A stretch of 35,921 nucleotides of DNA from SVEL01 sp964573715 (GTDB lineage: Bacteria; Bacillota; Clostridia; Lachnospirales; Lachnospiraceae), in contig CAZNKR010000019.1 in assembly GCA_964573715.1 (NCBI GenBank), positions 1 to 35,921 on the forward strand, given 5' to 3'. The notes beneath the pieces were generated by a model that saw only the letters and a program-made list of their open reading frames with translations, did no database searches and had not been told where the DNA came from. Of this stretch, positions 26,617-34,720 are shown piece by piece; position 1 is the stretch's first letter; each line of letters opens with the position of its first letter. Both the position numbers and the translations under genes were made by a program.

Positions 26617-28360
26617 AAATGACCACCCCAAATGGAAAGATTATGCCATTATCATATTTGTTTGAAATCAATATTTCTTCACTAATATCATATGTAATAG
26701 CTTCATTAGAACAGTTTAATATAATTTCATATTTATGTCCATCATTATCTTCTTTTTCATAATGAAGTACTTTTTCATTGTCAATATCATAAAGATATTT
26801 AATACCCATACTCTTAAACGCCGGTGTATTTTTTCTTAGATTAATCAAGGTACTAAAGAAAGAAATTCTATCGTTGTATTTTCCTTCAGCAATTTCTTCC
26901 CATGGCATACATCTTCTACAATCAGGATCGTGTCCACCTTCTAAACCTACTTCTGTTCCATAGTAAATACAAGGACTTCCTGCCATTGTAAATAAAATAA
27001 TCATCTGTTGGTATAGCGCATCTATATTTCCATTTACTCTATTCATTATTCTGTCTGTGTCATGCGAGTCAAATAGATTAAAAGCTGCCTCCATCTGTTG
27101 TTTCGTATATAAATTGTAACAACGATTAACGGCATATTCAAAATCTTTATTTGAAAATTCTTTATTTGTCCAGAATGCAGTAACACTGTTAACCAATGGA
27201 TAATTCATTACAGCATCATATTCATCTCCCTTTAACCACATTTCAGAATCATGCCATATCTCTCCCATAAGATAAAAATCAGGGTTTATGGCTTTTAGTT
27301 CTCTATTTAAATGTTTTAAAAAAGAATGTGACACTTCATTTCCTACATCAAATCTAATTCCATCAATATCATATTTACTTATCCAGCCTTTACAAACCTT
27401 TGTAAGATAATCTACAACCTCAATATTATTGGTATTTAGCTTTGGCATTGATCCAAAAAATGCAAAGGAATAAAATCTACCATCTCTTGTAAACCAATCT
27501 TTAGTATCAAATGGCCACTTATTAATAAAAAACCATTTATAATACTTTGACTGTGGTCCTTTTTTTACTACATCTAACCATATAGGATTCTTAAATCCAC
27601 AATGATTAAAGACACCATCTAGCATTATTTTAATTCCCATGCTATGGGCAGTATCAACCAGTTTTCTTAAAACCTCATCATCTCCAAAGCCAGGGTCAAC
27701 CACTTCATAATCTGTAGTCTCGTATTTATGATTTGAGCCAGCTAAAAATATAGGGTTTAAATATATACCACTAATTCCAAGATTAGATAAATATGGTAGT
27801 TTTTCTATAATCCCTTCAATATCACCGCCATACCAGTCATCATATTTAACAGGTTCACTCTTCCATGGCTTAACACAGCTTTTATTTCTTTTTGGATTTC
27901 CATTTGCAAATCTTTCAGGAAATATTTGATACCATACTGTATCCTTTACCCATGCAGGTGTTTTAATGACATCACTTGAATTTAACCATGGAAACATAAA
28001 ATACTGACCTGTTGCACCTGTATGCTCCATATGTTCCTGGGAATAAAAATCATCCTCCATCATACAAATAACTTCTTCACCACTGTATATTTTAAAATAA
28101 TATTTGCATCGTTTAAACTCTGGTTTTACAACTGCTTTCCATAGCTTATGATATTTCAATGATTCATATTGGTTAATTTCTAATGCCTCACCAGTCCAAT
28201 TCTGATTTCCACCTGCAATACCATGAGAAAATGGATCTCCATAATATAAAACCACTTTATCTACATCATAACCTGTTTTAAGTGCTATAAGGATTCTATC
28301 CTCATCTAATGGATAACAATAATTTTCATCTGTTCTATGATATATCGCTGCTAAATTCAT
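26603..28360 (-). CDS. GH13 alpha-glucan hydrolase (neopullulanase / cyclomaltodextrinase type)
   Basis: Breaks alpha-1,4 (and possibly some alpha-1,6) bonds in maltodextrins, cyclodextrins or pullulan. The 585-residue protein has an N-terminal CBM34-like beta domain (1-125), then the barrel. Conserved regions: DGVFNH (248-253), GIRFDVGNEV with the nucleophile Asp338, GEIWHD with the acid/base Glu367, and FDSHDTD with Asp434. The MPKLN pentapeptide (305-309) is typical of subfamily GH13_20. There is no signal peptide, so it is probably cytoplasmic and acts on imported oligosaccharides. A cre-like site lies about 190 bases upstream. Exact substrate preference cannot be told from motifs. Confidence 0.93.
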   Translation of the reverse strand: MNLAAIYHRTDENYCYPLDEDRILIALKTGYDVDKVVLYYGDPFSHGIAGGNQNWTGEALEINQYESLKYHKLWKAVVKPEFKRCKYYFKIYSGEEVICMMEDDFYSQEHMEHTGATGQYFMFPWLNSSDVIKTPAWVKDTVWYQIFPERFANGNPKRNKSCVKPWKSEPVKYDDWYGGDIEGIIEKLPYLSNLGISGIYLNPIFLAGSNHKYETTDYEVVDPGFGDDEVLRKLVDTAHSMGIKIMLDGVFNHCGFKNPIWLDVVKKGPQSKYYKWFFINKWPFDTKDWFTRDGRFYSFAFFGSMPKLNTNNIEVVDYLTKVCKGWISKYDIDGIRFDVGNEVSHSFLKHLNRELKAINPDFYLMGEIWHDSEMWLKGDEYDAVMNYPLVNSVTAFWTNKEFSNKDFEYAVNRCYNLYTKQQMEAAFNLFDSHDTDRIMNRVNGNIDALYQQMIILFTMAGSPCIYYGTEVGLEGGHDPDCRRCMPWEEIAEGKYNDRISFFSTLINLRKNTPAFKSMGIKYLYDIDNEKVLHYEKEDNDGHKYEIILNCSNEAITYDISEEILISNKYDNGIIFPFGVVIYEKI

Positions 28361-28549
28361 ATAATCACTCCTTTTATTTTGTTTTTTCCTGGTTACTCTT
28401 AAAATTGCTTTTTCTGATTGTTTTCTTTAACCTGTTAATTTTACGTACGTTTTTATTGTTTCTTTACTATGTTTTGATTATAGCTTTAAGATAATAAGTT
28501 TTCTAATATTATCATATATTCTTATAACACAATTCTATCATTTTTGTAT

Positions 28550-28563
28550 TGTAAGCGCTTTAT
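28550..28563. promoter_or_regulatory. cre-like site upstream of the GH13 gene
   Basis: TGTAAGCGCTTTAT with a central AAGCGCTT palindrome, close to the CcpA/LacI-family operator consensus (TGNAARCGNWNNCA). It is the only such site I noticed and stands upstream of a carbohydrate gene. It could serve CcpA or a local MalR-like LacI-family regulator. No clear -10/-35 pair is visible between it and the gene. Confidence 0.6.
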
Positions 28564-28592
28564 ATACCTAGTTATTGATGAATTATTCTATC

Positions 28593-28626
28593 AAAAAAGC
28601 CTGTGTGAGTAATTTCACACAGACTT
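28593..28626 (-). terminator. Intrinsic terminator after trpS
   Basis: Minus strand: AAGTCTGTGTGA, 6-base loop, TCACACAGGCTT, then TTTT. It lies 16 bases past the trpS stop and separates the que-trpS block from the GH13 gene. Confidence 0.9.
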
Positions 28627-28641
28627 CTATCTATTATTTAC

Positions 28642-29739
28642 TTATTCAAACTTATATTTTTCACTTTGGGCATTAATTAACTGTTCATCATCAAAATAAT
28701 TAATCTTCATGGCACTCTTTACTTCATTTAGGGTTTCTGAAGCTTTTTGTCTTGCCGCATCACTACCCTTTTTAAGAATATTGTAAATTTCAGGAATATC
28801 CTTTTCATATTCTTTTCTAGCTTCTCTAATAGGAGAAAGTTCTTCTTGCATAACTGCATTAAGGAACTTTTTAACCTTCACATCTCCTAATCCACCTCTC
28901 ATATAGTGAGCTTTGAGCTCATCAAGATTTGCATAATCTGGCAAATACTCTGCAAAATGCTCTGGCTTAGAAAATGCATCAAGATATATAAATACAGGAT
29001 TGCCATCTACCTTTCCTGGATCTTCAACTCTTAAGTGATTTGGATCTGTAAACATACTCATAATCTTCTTTTTAGCATCAGCCTCTGTATCGGCAAGATA
29101 TATACAATTACCTAAAGACTTACTCATTTTTGCTTTTCCATCTGTACCTGGAAGTCTAAGACATGCTTTATTGTTTGGCAAAAGTATTTCAGGTTCAATA
29201 AGTACATCAGCATATGTTGCATTAAACTTACGAACTATTTCTTTTGTCTGTTCAAGCATTGGAAGCTGATCTTCGCCAACAGGTACTGTTGTAGCCTTAA
29301 ATGCTGTAATATCTGATGCCTGAGAAATTGGATATGTAAAAAATCCAACTGGAATACTAGCTTCAAAGTTACGCATCTGAATTTCCGACTTAACTGTAGG
29401 ATTCCTTTGGAGTCTTGATACTGTAACCAAATTCATATAATAAAAAGATAATTCTGTTAATTCCGGAATCATAGACTGAATAAACAATGTTGATTTTGTT
29501 GGATCTAATCCACATGATAAATAGTCAAGTGCTACCTCAATAATATTCTGTCTAACCTTTTCAGGATTATCTGCATTATCTGTTAATGCTTGTGCATCCG
29601 CAATCATAATAAAAATTTTATCAAACTGGCCTGAATTTTGTAATTCTACTCTTCTTTTTAACGAACCTACATAATGTCCAACATGAAGTCTACCTGTTGG
29701 TCTATCCCCCGTTAAAATGATTTTTTCTTTATTTTCCAA
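28642..29739 (-). CDS. trpS: Tryptophanyl-tRNA synthetase
   Basis: Class I synthetase that charges tRNA-Trp. The class motifs are HVGH (about 19-22 in GDRPTGRLHVGHYVGSL) and AKMSKSLGN. The frame is open from 29757, but a TTG at 29739, with AAGGGTGG five bases ahead, gives the common N-terminus MENKEKIILTGDRPTG and 365 residues; a GTG at 29748 is also possible. It lies just after queF and may be partly co-transcribed with the que genes, but a promoter precedes it (29788-29817). There is no room for a T-box leader. Confidence 0.96.
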   Translation of the reverse strand: MENKEKIILTGDRPTGRLHVGHYVGSLKRRVELQNSGQFDKIFIMIADAQALTDNADNPEKVRQNIIEVALDYLSCGLDPTKSTLFIQSMIPELTELSFYYMNLVTVSRLQRNPTVKSEIQMRNFEASIPVGFFTYPISQASDITAFKATTVPVGEDQLPMLEQTKEIVRKFNATYADVLIEPEILLPNNKACLRLPGTDGKAKMSKSLGNCIYLADTEADAKKKIMSMFTDPNHLRVEDPGKVDGNPVFIYLDAFSKPEHFAEYLPDYANLDELKAHYMRGGLGDVKVKKFLNAVMQEELSPIREARKEYEKDIPEIYNILKKGSDAARQKASETLNEVKSAMKINYFDDEQLINAQSEKYKFE

Positions 29740-29787
29740 TGTTTCCACCCTTTCCAAAGTTAACCTTAAAAAGTCAATCTTGTGCTA

Positions 29788-29817
29788 GTATATCATATTA
29801 TTCTATCTATTATCAAC
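29788..29817 (-). promoter_or_regulatory. Candidate promoter of trpS
   Basis: Minus strand: TTGATA (29812-29817, in the last codons of queF), 18-base spacer, TATACT (29788-29793). It would let trpS be read when the preQ1 riboswitch shuts the que operon. Confidence 0.6.
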
Positions 29818-30300
29818 CTTTTCAGGGTACATATCATGATTAAAAAGTCTATCCTTAGCAACCTTTTCCCATTCAGTTTGTGGTATTCCATAATTACAAT
29901 ATGGGTCAATGCTTATTCCACCTCTTGGAGTGAATTTTCCCCAAACTTCAATATATTTAGGAGACATAAGCTTTATTAAGTCCTTCATAATAATATTAAC
30001 GCAATCTTCATGAAAATCTCCATGATTTCTAAAGCTAAATAAATATAGCTTCAATGACTTGCTTTCCACCATACGTTCTGATGGAACATATGAAATAGTA
30101 ATCGTTGCAAAATCCGGCTGACCTGTTATCGGGCAAAGAGATGTAAATTCCGGGCAATTAAACTTAACAAAATAATCATTTTCTGGGTGCTTATTAATAA
30201 AGGTTTCTAGCACCTCTGGTGCATAATCATCCTTATACTTTGTATTCATATTTCCTAAAAGAGTAATTCCTTCTTTGTCTAATTCTGTTCTTCCACTCAT
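29803..30300 (-). CDS. queF: NADPH-dependent 7-cyano-7-deazaguanine reductase QueF
   Basis: Reduces the nitrile preQ0 to the amine preQ1. The 165-residue protein is the short, single-domain type (YkvM-like). Active-site residues are Cys56 in FTSLCPITGQPDF and Asp63; the NADPH motif is ESKSLK at 79-84 followed by LYLFSFRN. Last of the five preQ1 genes, ten bases after queC. Confidence 0.98.
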   Translation of the reverse strand: MSGRTELDKEGITLLGNMNTKYKDDYAPEVLETFINKHPENDYFVKFNCPEFTSLCPITGQPDFATITISYVPSERMVESKSLKLYLFSFRNHGDFHEDCVNIIMKDLIKLMSPKYIEVWGKFTPRGGISIDPYCNYGIPQTEWEKVAKDRLFNHDMYPEKVDNR

Positions 30301-30310
30301 TTTTAATCTC

Positions 30311-30991
30311 CTAATCTAATGCTGGATCACTTACACCATTTGCCGCAAATGCTGCTGCTCTGTCTATGCAAGTTCCGCAAATACCACATGGTTTATCTAA
30401 GCCTTCATAACAGCTCCATGTTAATTCATATGGCACTTTAAGTCTAAGCCCTTCTTTAACAACATCCTTTTTGGTCCAATTTACAAAGGGTGCTTCAATC
30501 TTTAGTTTTTGTCCACTTCCTTCATATATCGCTCTTCCTATTGCATCATTAAACACTCCACTACAATCTGGATAAGCATTTCCAGCAGCATCATCACTAT
30601 GAGCACCATAATAAATAATGTCACAATTTTTAGATAAAGCAATACTAGCAGCCGAAGACAAAAACAGGCCATTTCTAAAAGGAACATATGTAGAAACTGG
30701 CGAACCATCTGTCTTTTCTAATTGTGAAGCATATGACTCATGTGGGACATTTTCTTTTGAATGAGATAATAATGAACAATCACTATATTGAAAAATCTGA
30801 GCTAAATCAAGATAAAGATGTTCAACTCCATAATAATTTGCAACTTTTATCGAAGCATCTATTTCTTTTTGATGTTTTTGTCCATATGAAATAGATAACG
30901 CAATAACATTCTCTTTACCATATTTCTCAATAGCCATTCCTAGGCATGTAGTAGAATCTACACCGCCACTAAATAATACTAATGCTTTCAT
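30311..30991 (-). CDS. queC: 7-cyano-7-deazaguanine synthase QueC
   Basis: Uses ATP and ammonia to turn 7-carboxy-7-deazaguanine into preQ0. The 226-residue protein has the pyrophosphatase loop SGGVDS (8-13), SISYGQKHQKE, and a C-terminal zinc site in CYEGLDKPCGICGTC with four cysteines. It starts ten bases after the folE gene. Confidence 0.98.
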   Translation of the reverse strand: MKALVLFSGGVDSTTCLGMAIEKYGKENVIALSISYGQKHQKEIDASIKVANYYGVEHLYLDLAQIFQYSDCSLLSHSKENVPHESYASQLEKTDGSPVSTYVPFRNGLFLSSAASIALSKNCDIIYYGAHSDDAAGNAYPDCSGVFNDAIGRAIYEGSGQKLKIEAPFVNWTKKDVVKEGLRLKVPYELTWSCYEGLDKPCGICGTCIDRAAAFAANGVSDPALD

Positions 30992-31001
30992 TTTCCATCT
31001 C

Positions 31002-31577
31002 CTATTTTAATCTCATCTGCAATGAGATATCTGTTTTAAATCTACCTCTAAAGGTTGTTGTATAAGTTTTAGCATTTGTTTTTTTTATGCCTCTAGCGCT
31101 CATACAGCTATGACATCCCTCTATTAATACTGCTATATCAGCAGACCCGGTGATTTTTTCAATAACATCTGCTATATCAGCCCCAATTCGTTCCTGAAGC
31201 TGCAACCTTTTAGACACCATATCACAAACTCTTGCTATTTTACTAAGTCCAATAACCTTTCCACAAGGTACATATGCAACCGTAACCTTCATATCATACA
31301 TAAGCGCTAAATGATGTTCACAATAGCTGAAGATATCTATATCTTTAACAACTACTAAATCCTTATTATCATTTTCAAAGAATGATTCTTCTTCAAATGT
31401 CTTATCAAACATCTTTGCTATTTCATCATTTGAATAATTCATCCCTTCAAAAACTTCTTCATACATTCTAGCCACTCTATCTGGAGTGTCTAGAAGTCCT
31501 TCTCTATTAGGATCATCACCTAGTGCAATAATAATCCCTTTTATATGTTCTTTAATTGCCTCTGTATCTATTGCCAT
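31002..31577 (-). CDS. folE: GTP cyclohydrolase I (FolE)
   Basis: Makes 7,8-dihydroneopterin triphosphate from GTP, the first step shared by folate and queuosine. From the ATG at 31577 it has 191 residues. Zinc ligands are Cys86 and His89 (YCEHH) and Cys155 (GCHSCMSARG); LSKIARVCDMVSKRLQLQER is conserved. I chose this ATG because AAAGGAAG lies ahead of it; a GTG six codons upstream overlaps the queE stop. Its place between queE and queC shows that it feeds preQ1 synthesis here, as no folate genes are near. Confidence 0.97.
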   Translation of the reverse strand: MAIDTEAIKEHIKGIIIALGDDPNREGLLDTPDRVARMYEEVFEGMNYSNDEIAKMFDKTFEEESFFENDNKDLVVVKDIDIFSYCEHHLALMYDMKVTVAYVPCGKVIGLSKIARVCDMVSKRLQLQERIGADIADVIEKITGSADIAVLIEGCHSCMSARGIKKTNAKTYTTTFRGRFKTDISLQMRLK

Positions 31578-31594
31578 AATATTACTTCCTTTCA

Positions 31595-32263
31595 CTAAAC
31601 CCCTCTTTTTTCAGGGTCCCATATAAACTTGTGCAGCTGAAGCTGTAAATTAACATTATTCATATGATTATCTTTCATAAACTCTACTATATCGGCAGGG
31701 TCAATTTTTCCAAAGACCGGACTAATATATATGTGACATTTATTGTATAGTTCATATTCATCTATAATCATCTTTGCCCTTTTTAAATCTAGCAGACTTC
31801 CTGCCACAAACTTAATTGTGTCCTTTGGTTTTAGCAGGGACAAATTGCCTATGAACATTTTATTTTCCATACCACTTCCTGGTAATTTATAATCCATTGT
31901 AAAGCTAATATTTTCACACTCACTCATATACGTAGACAAATCTACGCTACCATTAGTTTCAATTTCTATAAAAAGATTTTCATCCACACCTAATAGTTTC
32001 AATAAAACCTTCATATTATCTCTATATAACGGTTCTCCACCAGTAAGCGTAACGTTTTTAACTCCACTATCTTTTATATATTTGTATATCTCAAATTCAT
32101 TTTCCTCGCTATATCCAACTAAATCTCCATTTGCCCACTTTGTATCACAAAAAGAGCAATTAAGATTACAGCCTCTAAATCTAATAAAAGCTGCTAGCTG
32201 TCCAGCCTTTGTTCCTTCTCCATTAATACTAACAAATTTTTCTACCACTTGAAATTTTGCCAT
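31595..32263 (-). CDS. queE: 7-carboxy-7-deazaguanine synthase QueE
   Basis: Radical SAM enzyme that contracts the ring of 6-carboxytetrahydropterin to give CDG. The 222-residue protein has the cluster motif Cys32-x3-Cys36-x2-Cys39 (CNLNCSFCDTKW), the opening VSINGEGTKAGQLAAFIRF and LTGGEP. Only two bases separate it from the queD stop. Confidence 0.98.
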   Translation of the reverse strand: MAKFQVVEKFVSINGEGTKAGQLAAFIRFRGCNLNCSFCDTKWANGDLVGYSEENEFEIYKYIKDSGVKNVTLTGGEPLYRDNMKVLLKLLGVDENLFIEIETNGSVDLSTYMSECENISFTMDYKLPGSGMENKMFIGNLSLLKPKDTIKFVAGSLLDLKRAKMIIDEYELYNKCHIYISPVFGKIDPADIVEFMKDNHMNNVNLQLQLHKFIWDPEKRGV

Positions 32264-32265
32264 AA

Positions 32266-32688
32266 CTAATCCTCACAATAGGTTGCACAATTATTTGGAG
32301 TTTCATATACTGAAACTGATTTTACATTGTAACCTTTACTAATAAATTTATCATAAAAATACTTTGAAAAATTCTCTGCTGTTGTTCTAAATTCAACCTC
32401 TATAAGCTTAATTCCTTCTTCTAGCAATGCCTCATATGTCTTACTCATCAAGGTTTCTTTTTCTATAATCAACCCATGGTCAAAATAATCTACCTCGGTT
32501 TTTATATCTTCCTTTAATGTATCAAAATCAACAATCATACCTCTTGTATGAGTATCCATTTTTAAACGTTCACTATATATTTCAACTACAACTCTCCATC
32601 TGTGTCCATGAATATTGCTGCATTTTCCATTGTAACCGTGTAAAAAATGTGCTGCATCAAAACTGTGTTCCGATTTAAGTGTAAACAT
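32266..32688 (-). CDS. queD: 6-carboxytetrahydropterin synthase QueD
   Basis: Converts dihydroneopterin triphosphate to 6-carboxytetrahydropterin. From the ATG at 32688 it has 140 residues. Zinc histidines are 14 (FDAAHF), 27 and 29 (IHGH), the catalytic Cys is 23, and ETPNNCATY carries the conserved substrate-binding part. AAAGGAG lies six bases ahead of this ATG; another ATG five codons upstream would place it inside the gene. First gene of the preQ1 operon, directly behind the riboswitch and its terminator. Confidence 0.97.
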   Translation of the reverse strand: MFTLKSEHSFDAAHFLHGYNGKCSNIHGHRWRVVVEIYSERLKMDTHTRGMIVDFDTLKEDIKTEVDYFDHGLIIEKETLMSKTYEALLEEGIKLIEVEFRTTAENFSKYFYDKFISKGYNVKSVSVYETPNNCATYCED

Positions 32689-32754
32689 TGAATCTCCTTT
32701 CATTACGTATTATGACCTTTTCCTTTTGAAACATAATACTACTTGAGTAATTAC

Positions 32755-32787
32755 AAAAGGAAAGGATGATAGCAAAAGCTACCATCC
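32755..32787 (-). terminator. Regulatory terminator of the preQ1 leader
   Basis: Minus strand: GGATGGTAGC (32787-32778), TTTT loop, GCTATCATCC (32773-32764) with one G-U pair, then TTTCCTTTT. Its 5' arm is also the partner of the aptamer-region sequence, so it forms only when the aptamer is folded. Confidence 0.85.
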
Positions 32788-32814
32788 TAAAATCACAAAA
32801 ATTTTGATTGGTAG

Positions 32815-32859
32815 TCCTGGTTTTTTTTATAGACAGGATGGTACAAACGAACTGTCTTA
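32815..32859 (-). ncRNA. preQ1-I riboswitch aptamer
   Basis: Minus strand: P1 5' arm AGACAG (32857-32852), loop TTC-GTTT-GTACCATC, P1 3' arm CTGTCT (32836-32831), then the A-rich tail ATAAAAAAAACC. The tail can pair with the loop (GTTT with AAAC) to give the H-type pseudoknot of the preQ1-I class, and a cytosine (32837) stands just before the 3' arm where the ligand-binding C is expected. TACCATCCT (32843-32835) is perfectly complementary over nine bases to AGGATGGTA of the terminator, giving an antiterminator when no ligand is bound. It should switch the preQ1 operon off when preQ1 is plentiful. Confidence 0.9.
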
Positions 32860-32866
32860 TTAAGGC

Positions 32867-32895
32867 ATTATAGAATATATGTTTCTTAATGTCAA
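32867..32895 (-). promoter_or_regulatory. Consensus sigma-A promoter of the preQ1 operon
   Basis: Minus strand: TTGACA (32890-32895), 17-base spacer, TATAAT (32867-32872), a perfect consensus. The transcript would start about where the riboswitch begins, so nearly the whole leader is riboswitch. Confidence 0.95.
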
Positions 32896-32980
32896 ATACT
32901 ATATATGGTGAAATACCTTAGTTTATTTTTATGATTATTAATAAATTATTTTTCAAATATTTGAACATACTTATTGCTTA

Positions 32981-33020
32981 AAAAAATACCCCTACACAAT
33001 ATGCATGTGTAGAGGTATTT
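32981..33020 (-). terminator. Intrinsic terminator after ilvE
   Basis: Minus strand: AAATACCTCTACAC, loop, GTGTAGGGGTATTT, then T-run. It ends transcription 94 bases past the ilvE stop and isolates it from the preQ1 promoter. The rest of 33021-33114 holds no gene that I can see. Confidence 0.9.
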
Positions 33021-33114
33021 GAAACAATCCTATTATCAAAATAGTAATTTAAATATCATGATACTAATTTTATGTTATTAATATTTATATTCAAACATTA
33101 GCTTGAAATTTAGA

Positions 33115-34140
33115 TTACTCTATTACTTCAATCCAGCCCTTAGGTCCTTCAATTCTACCCATTTGAATACCTGTTAATGTTTCATATAATTTCTTAGTTG
33201 TTGGTCCCATCTCATCCATTCCACTTGGGAAACAAATCTCTTGACCATGATCATAGATTTTACCTACTGGTGAGATAACTGCAGCTGTACCACAAAGTCC
33301 ACATTCTGCAAAATCCTTAAGTTCATCAAAATAAACTTCTCTTTCTTCAACTTCAAGTCCAAGGTAATCTTTTGCAACAACCATTAATGATCTACGTGTA
33401 ATTGAAGGTAATATACTACTTGACTTTGGAGTTACAACTTTATTGTCTTTTGTTACAAATAAGAAGTTTGCTCCACCAGTTTCTTCAACTTTTGTACGAG
33501 TAGCAGCATCTAGATACATATTCTCTGAATAACCTTCTTCATGTGCAGTAACAATAGCATGTAAGCTCATAGCATAGTTTAATCCCGCTTTGATATGGCC
33601 TGTACCATTTGGAGCCGCACGATCAAAATCACTAACCTTTATAGTTATAGGTTTTGCACCACCCTTGAAATATGGTCCTACTGGTGTAGCAAAAATTCTA
33701 AACTGATATTCATCTGCTGGCTTAACTCCAATAACTGGGCTAGAACCAAACATATATGGTCTTAAGTATAATGTGGCACCAGAACCATAAGGTGGAACAA
33801 ATGCTTCATTAGCCTTAATAACTGCCTTTACAGCCTTTACAAATTCATCTTCTGGAAATACAGGCATCTCAAGTCTTCTACATGAATCAGCCATACGAGA
33901 AGCATTTAGATCAGGTCTAAAGCAGACAATCTTTCCATCCTCTGTTGTATAAGCCTTAAGTCCTTCAAAACATGTCTGTGCATATTGTAACACGCCTGCA
34001 CATTCACTAATGACTACTTTATCATCATCTGTTAATGTACCGCCATCCCATGCTCCATTCTTATAATTTGCAACAAATCTTTTGTCTGTTTTTTGGTAGC
34101 CAAATCCGATGCTATACCAATCAATATTCTTCTTTTCCAT
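33115..34140 (-). CDS. ilvE: Branched-chain amino acid aminotransferase
   Basis: PLP enzyme that swaps amino groups between Glu and branched-chain 2-oxo acids. The 341-residue length and the sequence fit the larger, eukaryote-like BCAT subgroup common in Gram-positive bacteria. PLP binds Lys184 in GTGHIKAGLNYA; other parts are GLKAYTTEDGKIVCFRPDLNA, LYLRPYMFGSSPVIGV and TKVEETGGANFLFV. A CGLCGTA motif lies near the redox CxxC position of mammalian BCAT. It stands alone between a probable promoter and a terminator. I see no T-box. Confidence 0.97.
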   Translation of the reverse strand: MEKKNIDWYSIGFGYQKTDKRFVANYKNGAWDGGTLTDDDKVVISECAGVLQYAQTCFEGLKAYTTEDGKIVCFRPDLNASRMADSCRRLEMPVFPEDEFVKAVKAVIKANEAFVPPYGSGATLYLRPYMFGSSPVIGVKPADEYQFRIFATPVGPYFKGGAKPITIKVSDFDRAAPNGTGHIKAGLNYAMSLHAIVTAHEEGYSENMYLDAATRTKVEETGGANFLFVTKDNKVVTPKSSSILPSITRRSLMVVAKDYLGLEVEEREVYFDELKDFAECGLCGTAAVISPVGKIYDHGQEICFPSGMDEMGPTTKKLYETLTGIQMGRIEGPKGWIEVIE

Positions 34141-34197
34141 ATCTGTTTACTTCCTTTCTCATAGGTAAAACGTACCTACTTAAGATTAACTTTATTA

Positions 34198-34226
34198 AGT
34201 TTAGCACTAAATAAAAAACTATGCAA
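34198..34226 (-). promoter_or_regulatory. Candidate promoter of ilvE
   Basis: Minus strand: TTGCAT (34221-34226), 17-base spacer, TAAACT (34198-34203). A small 6-bp hairpin, TAGGTA/TACCTA, lies in the leader near 34171-34187. Confidence 0.5.
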
Positions 34227-34287
34227 TATTTTATTTATGTTTATTACAATGTTAAAAAATGAAATTTTATATTACACATCTTTTATT

Positions 34288-34317
34288 ACAATGTATAACA
34301 ATGTATAACAGTGTTAT
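34288..34317. repeat. Three 10-bp tandem units between ilvE and the ABC-F remnant
   Basis: ACAATGTATA at 34288-34297 and 34298-34307 is followed by a diverged third unit ACAGTGTTAT. TTTATTACAATGT also occurs just to the left, near 34241. A period of one helical turn could suit protein binding, but AT-rich slippage is just as likely. Confidence 0.6.
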
Positions 34318-34329
34318 TTTTATGATTTA

Positions 34330-34611
34330 TTACATTGAAATAAATTTTGTTCCAACATTTTTTACAAATGTTTTGTCATGCTCAACTATAATCATTGTTG
34401 GTCGATATTTAATTAGCAAATCTTCTATTTGCATTCTTGTAAAGATATTAATGTAATTTAAGGGTTCATCCCATATGTATAAATGTGCCTGTTTTCTTCC
34501 GATAAATCCAAGCTTCCAATCCGTATCAATATTAAAAGATACATCTTCAAATATATTATCGTAGCTTCCCTCATAACAAAAGGTTAAATTGTTTACACTT
34601 ATCATTGACAT
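34330..34611 (-). pseudogene. ABC-F (Lsa-like) ribosomal protection protein with large internal deletion
   Basis: The frame encodes 93 residues from the ATG at 34611 (AAAGGAG ahead). It starts as the first ABC domain of an ABC-F protein (ISVNNLTFCYEGSYDNIF) to the base of Walker A (WKLGFIGR), then jumps without a frame break to the end of the second domain (KQAHLYIWDEPLNYINIFTR, with Walker B and the D-loop), and VEHDKTFV with the H-loop. Walker A lysine, both signature motifs, the interdomain linker and hundreds of residues are missing. The gene type gives macrolide/lincosamide/streptogramin-type resistance when intact; this copy cannot. It may still be translated as a small peptide. Confidence 0.85.
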
Positions 34612-34683
34612 AGGCATCTCTCCTTTCAAATAGCAAAGAACTTAGTCATTAATTCAGTACGGATTTAGTATTTTAATTTAAAC

Positions 34684-34720
34684 AAAAACCCCCAATCCAT
34701 ACTTAGATGAATTGGGGTTT
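34684..34720 (-). terminator. Intrinsic terminator after tsf
   Basis: Minus strand: AAACCCCAATTCA, loop, TGGATTGGGGGTTTTTG; a GC-rich stem followed by T residues, 29 bases past the tsf stop. It closes rpsB-tsf. Confidence 0.92.

Noticed and set aside
29740..29802. T-box leader before trpS
   Set aside because: There are only about 60 bases between queF and trpS; a T-box needs far more and no AGGGTGGNACCGCG-like motif is present.
34141..34329. T-box or leucine leader before ilvE
   Set aside because: No T-box motif, no leader peptide rich in Leu/Ile/Val and no terminator hairpin next to the gene; only a 6-bp stem is seen.
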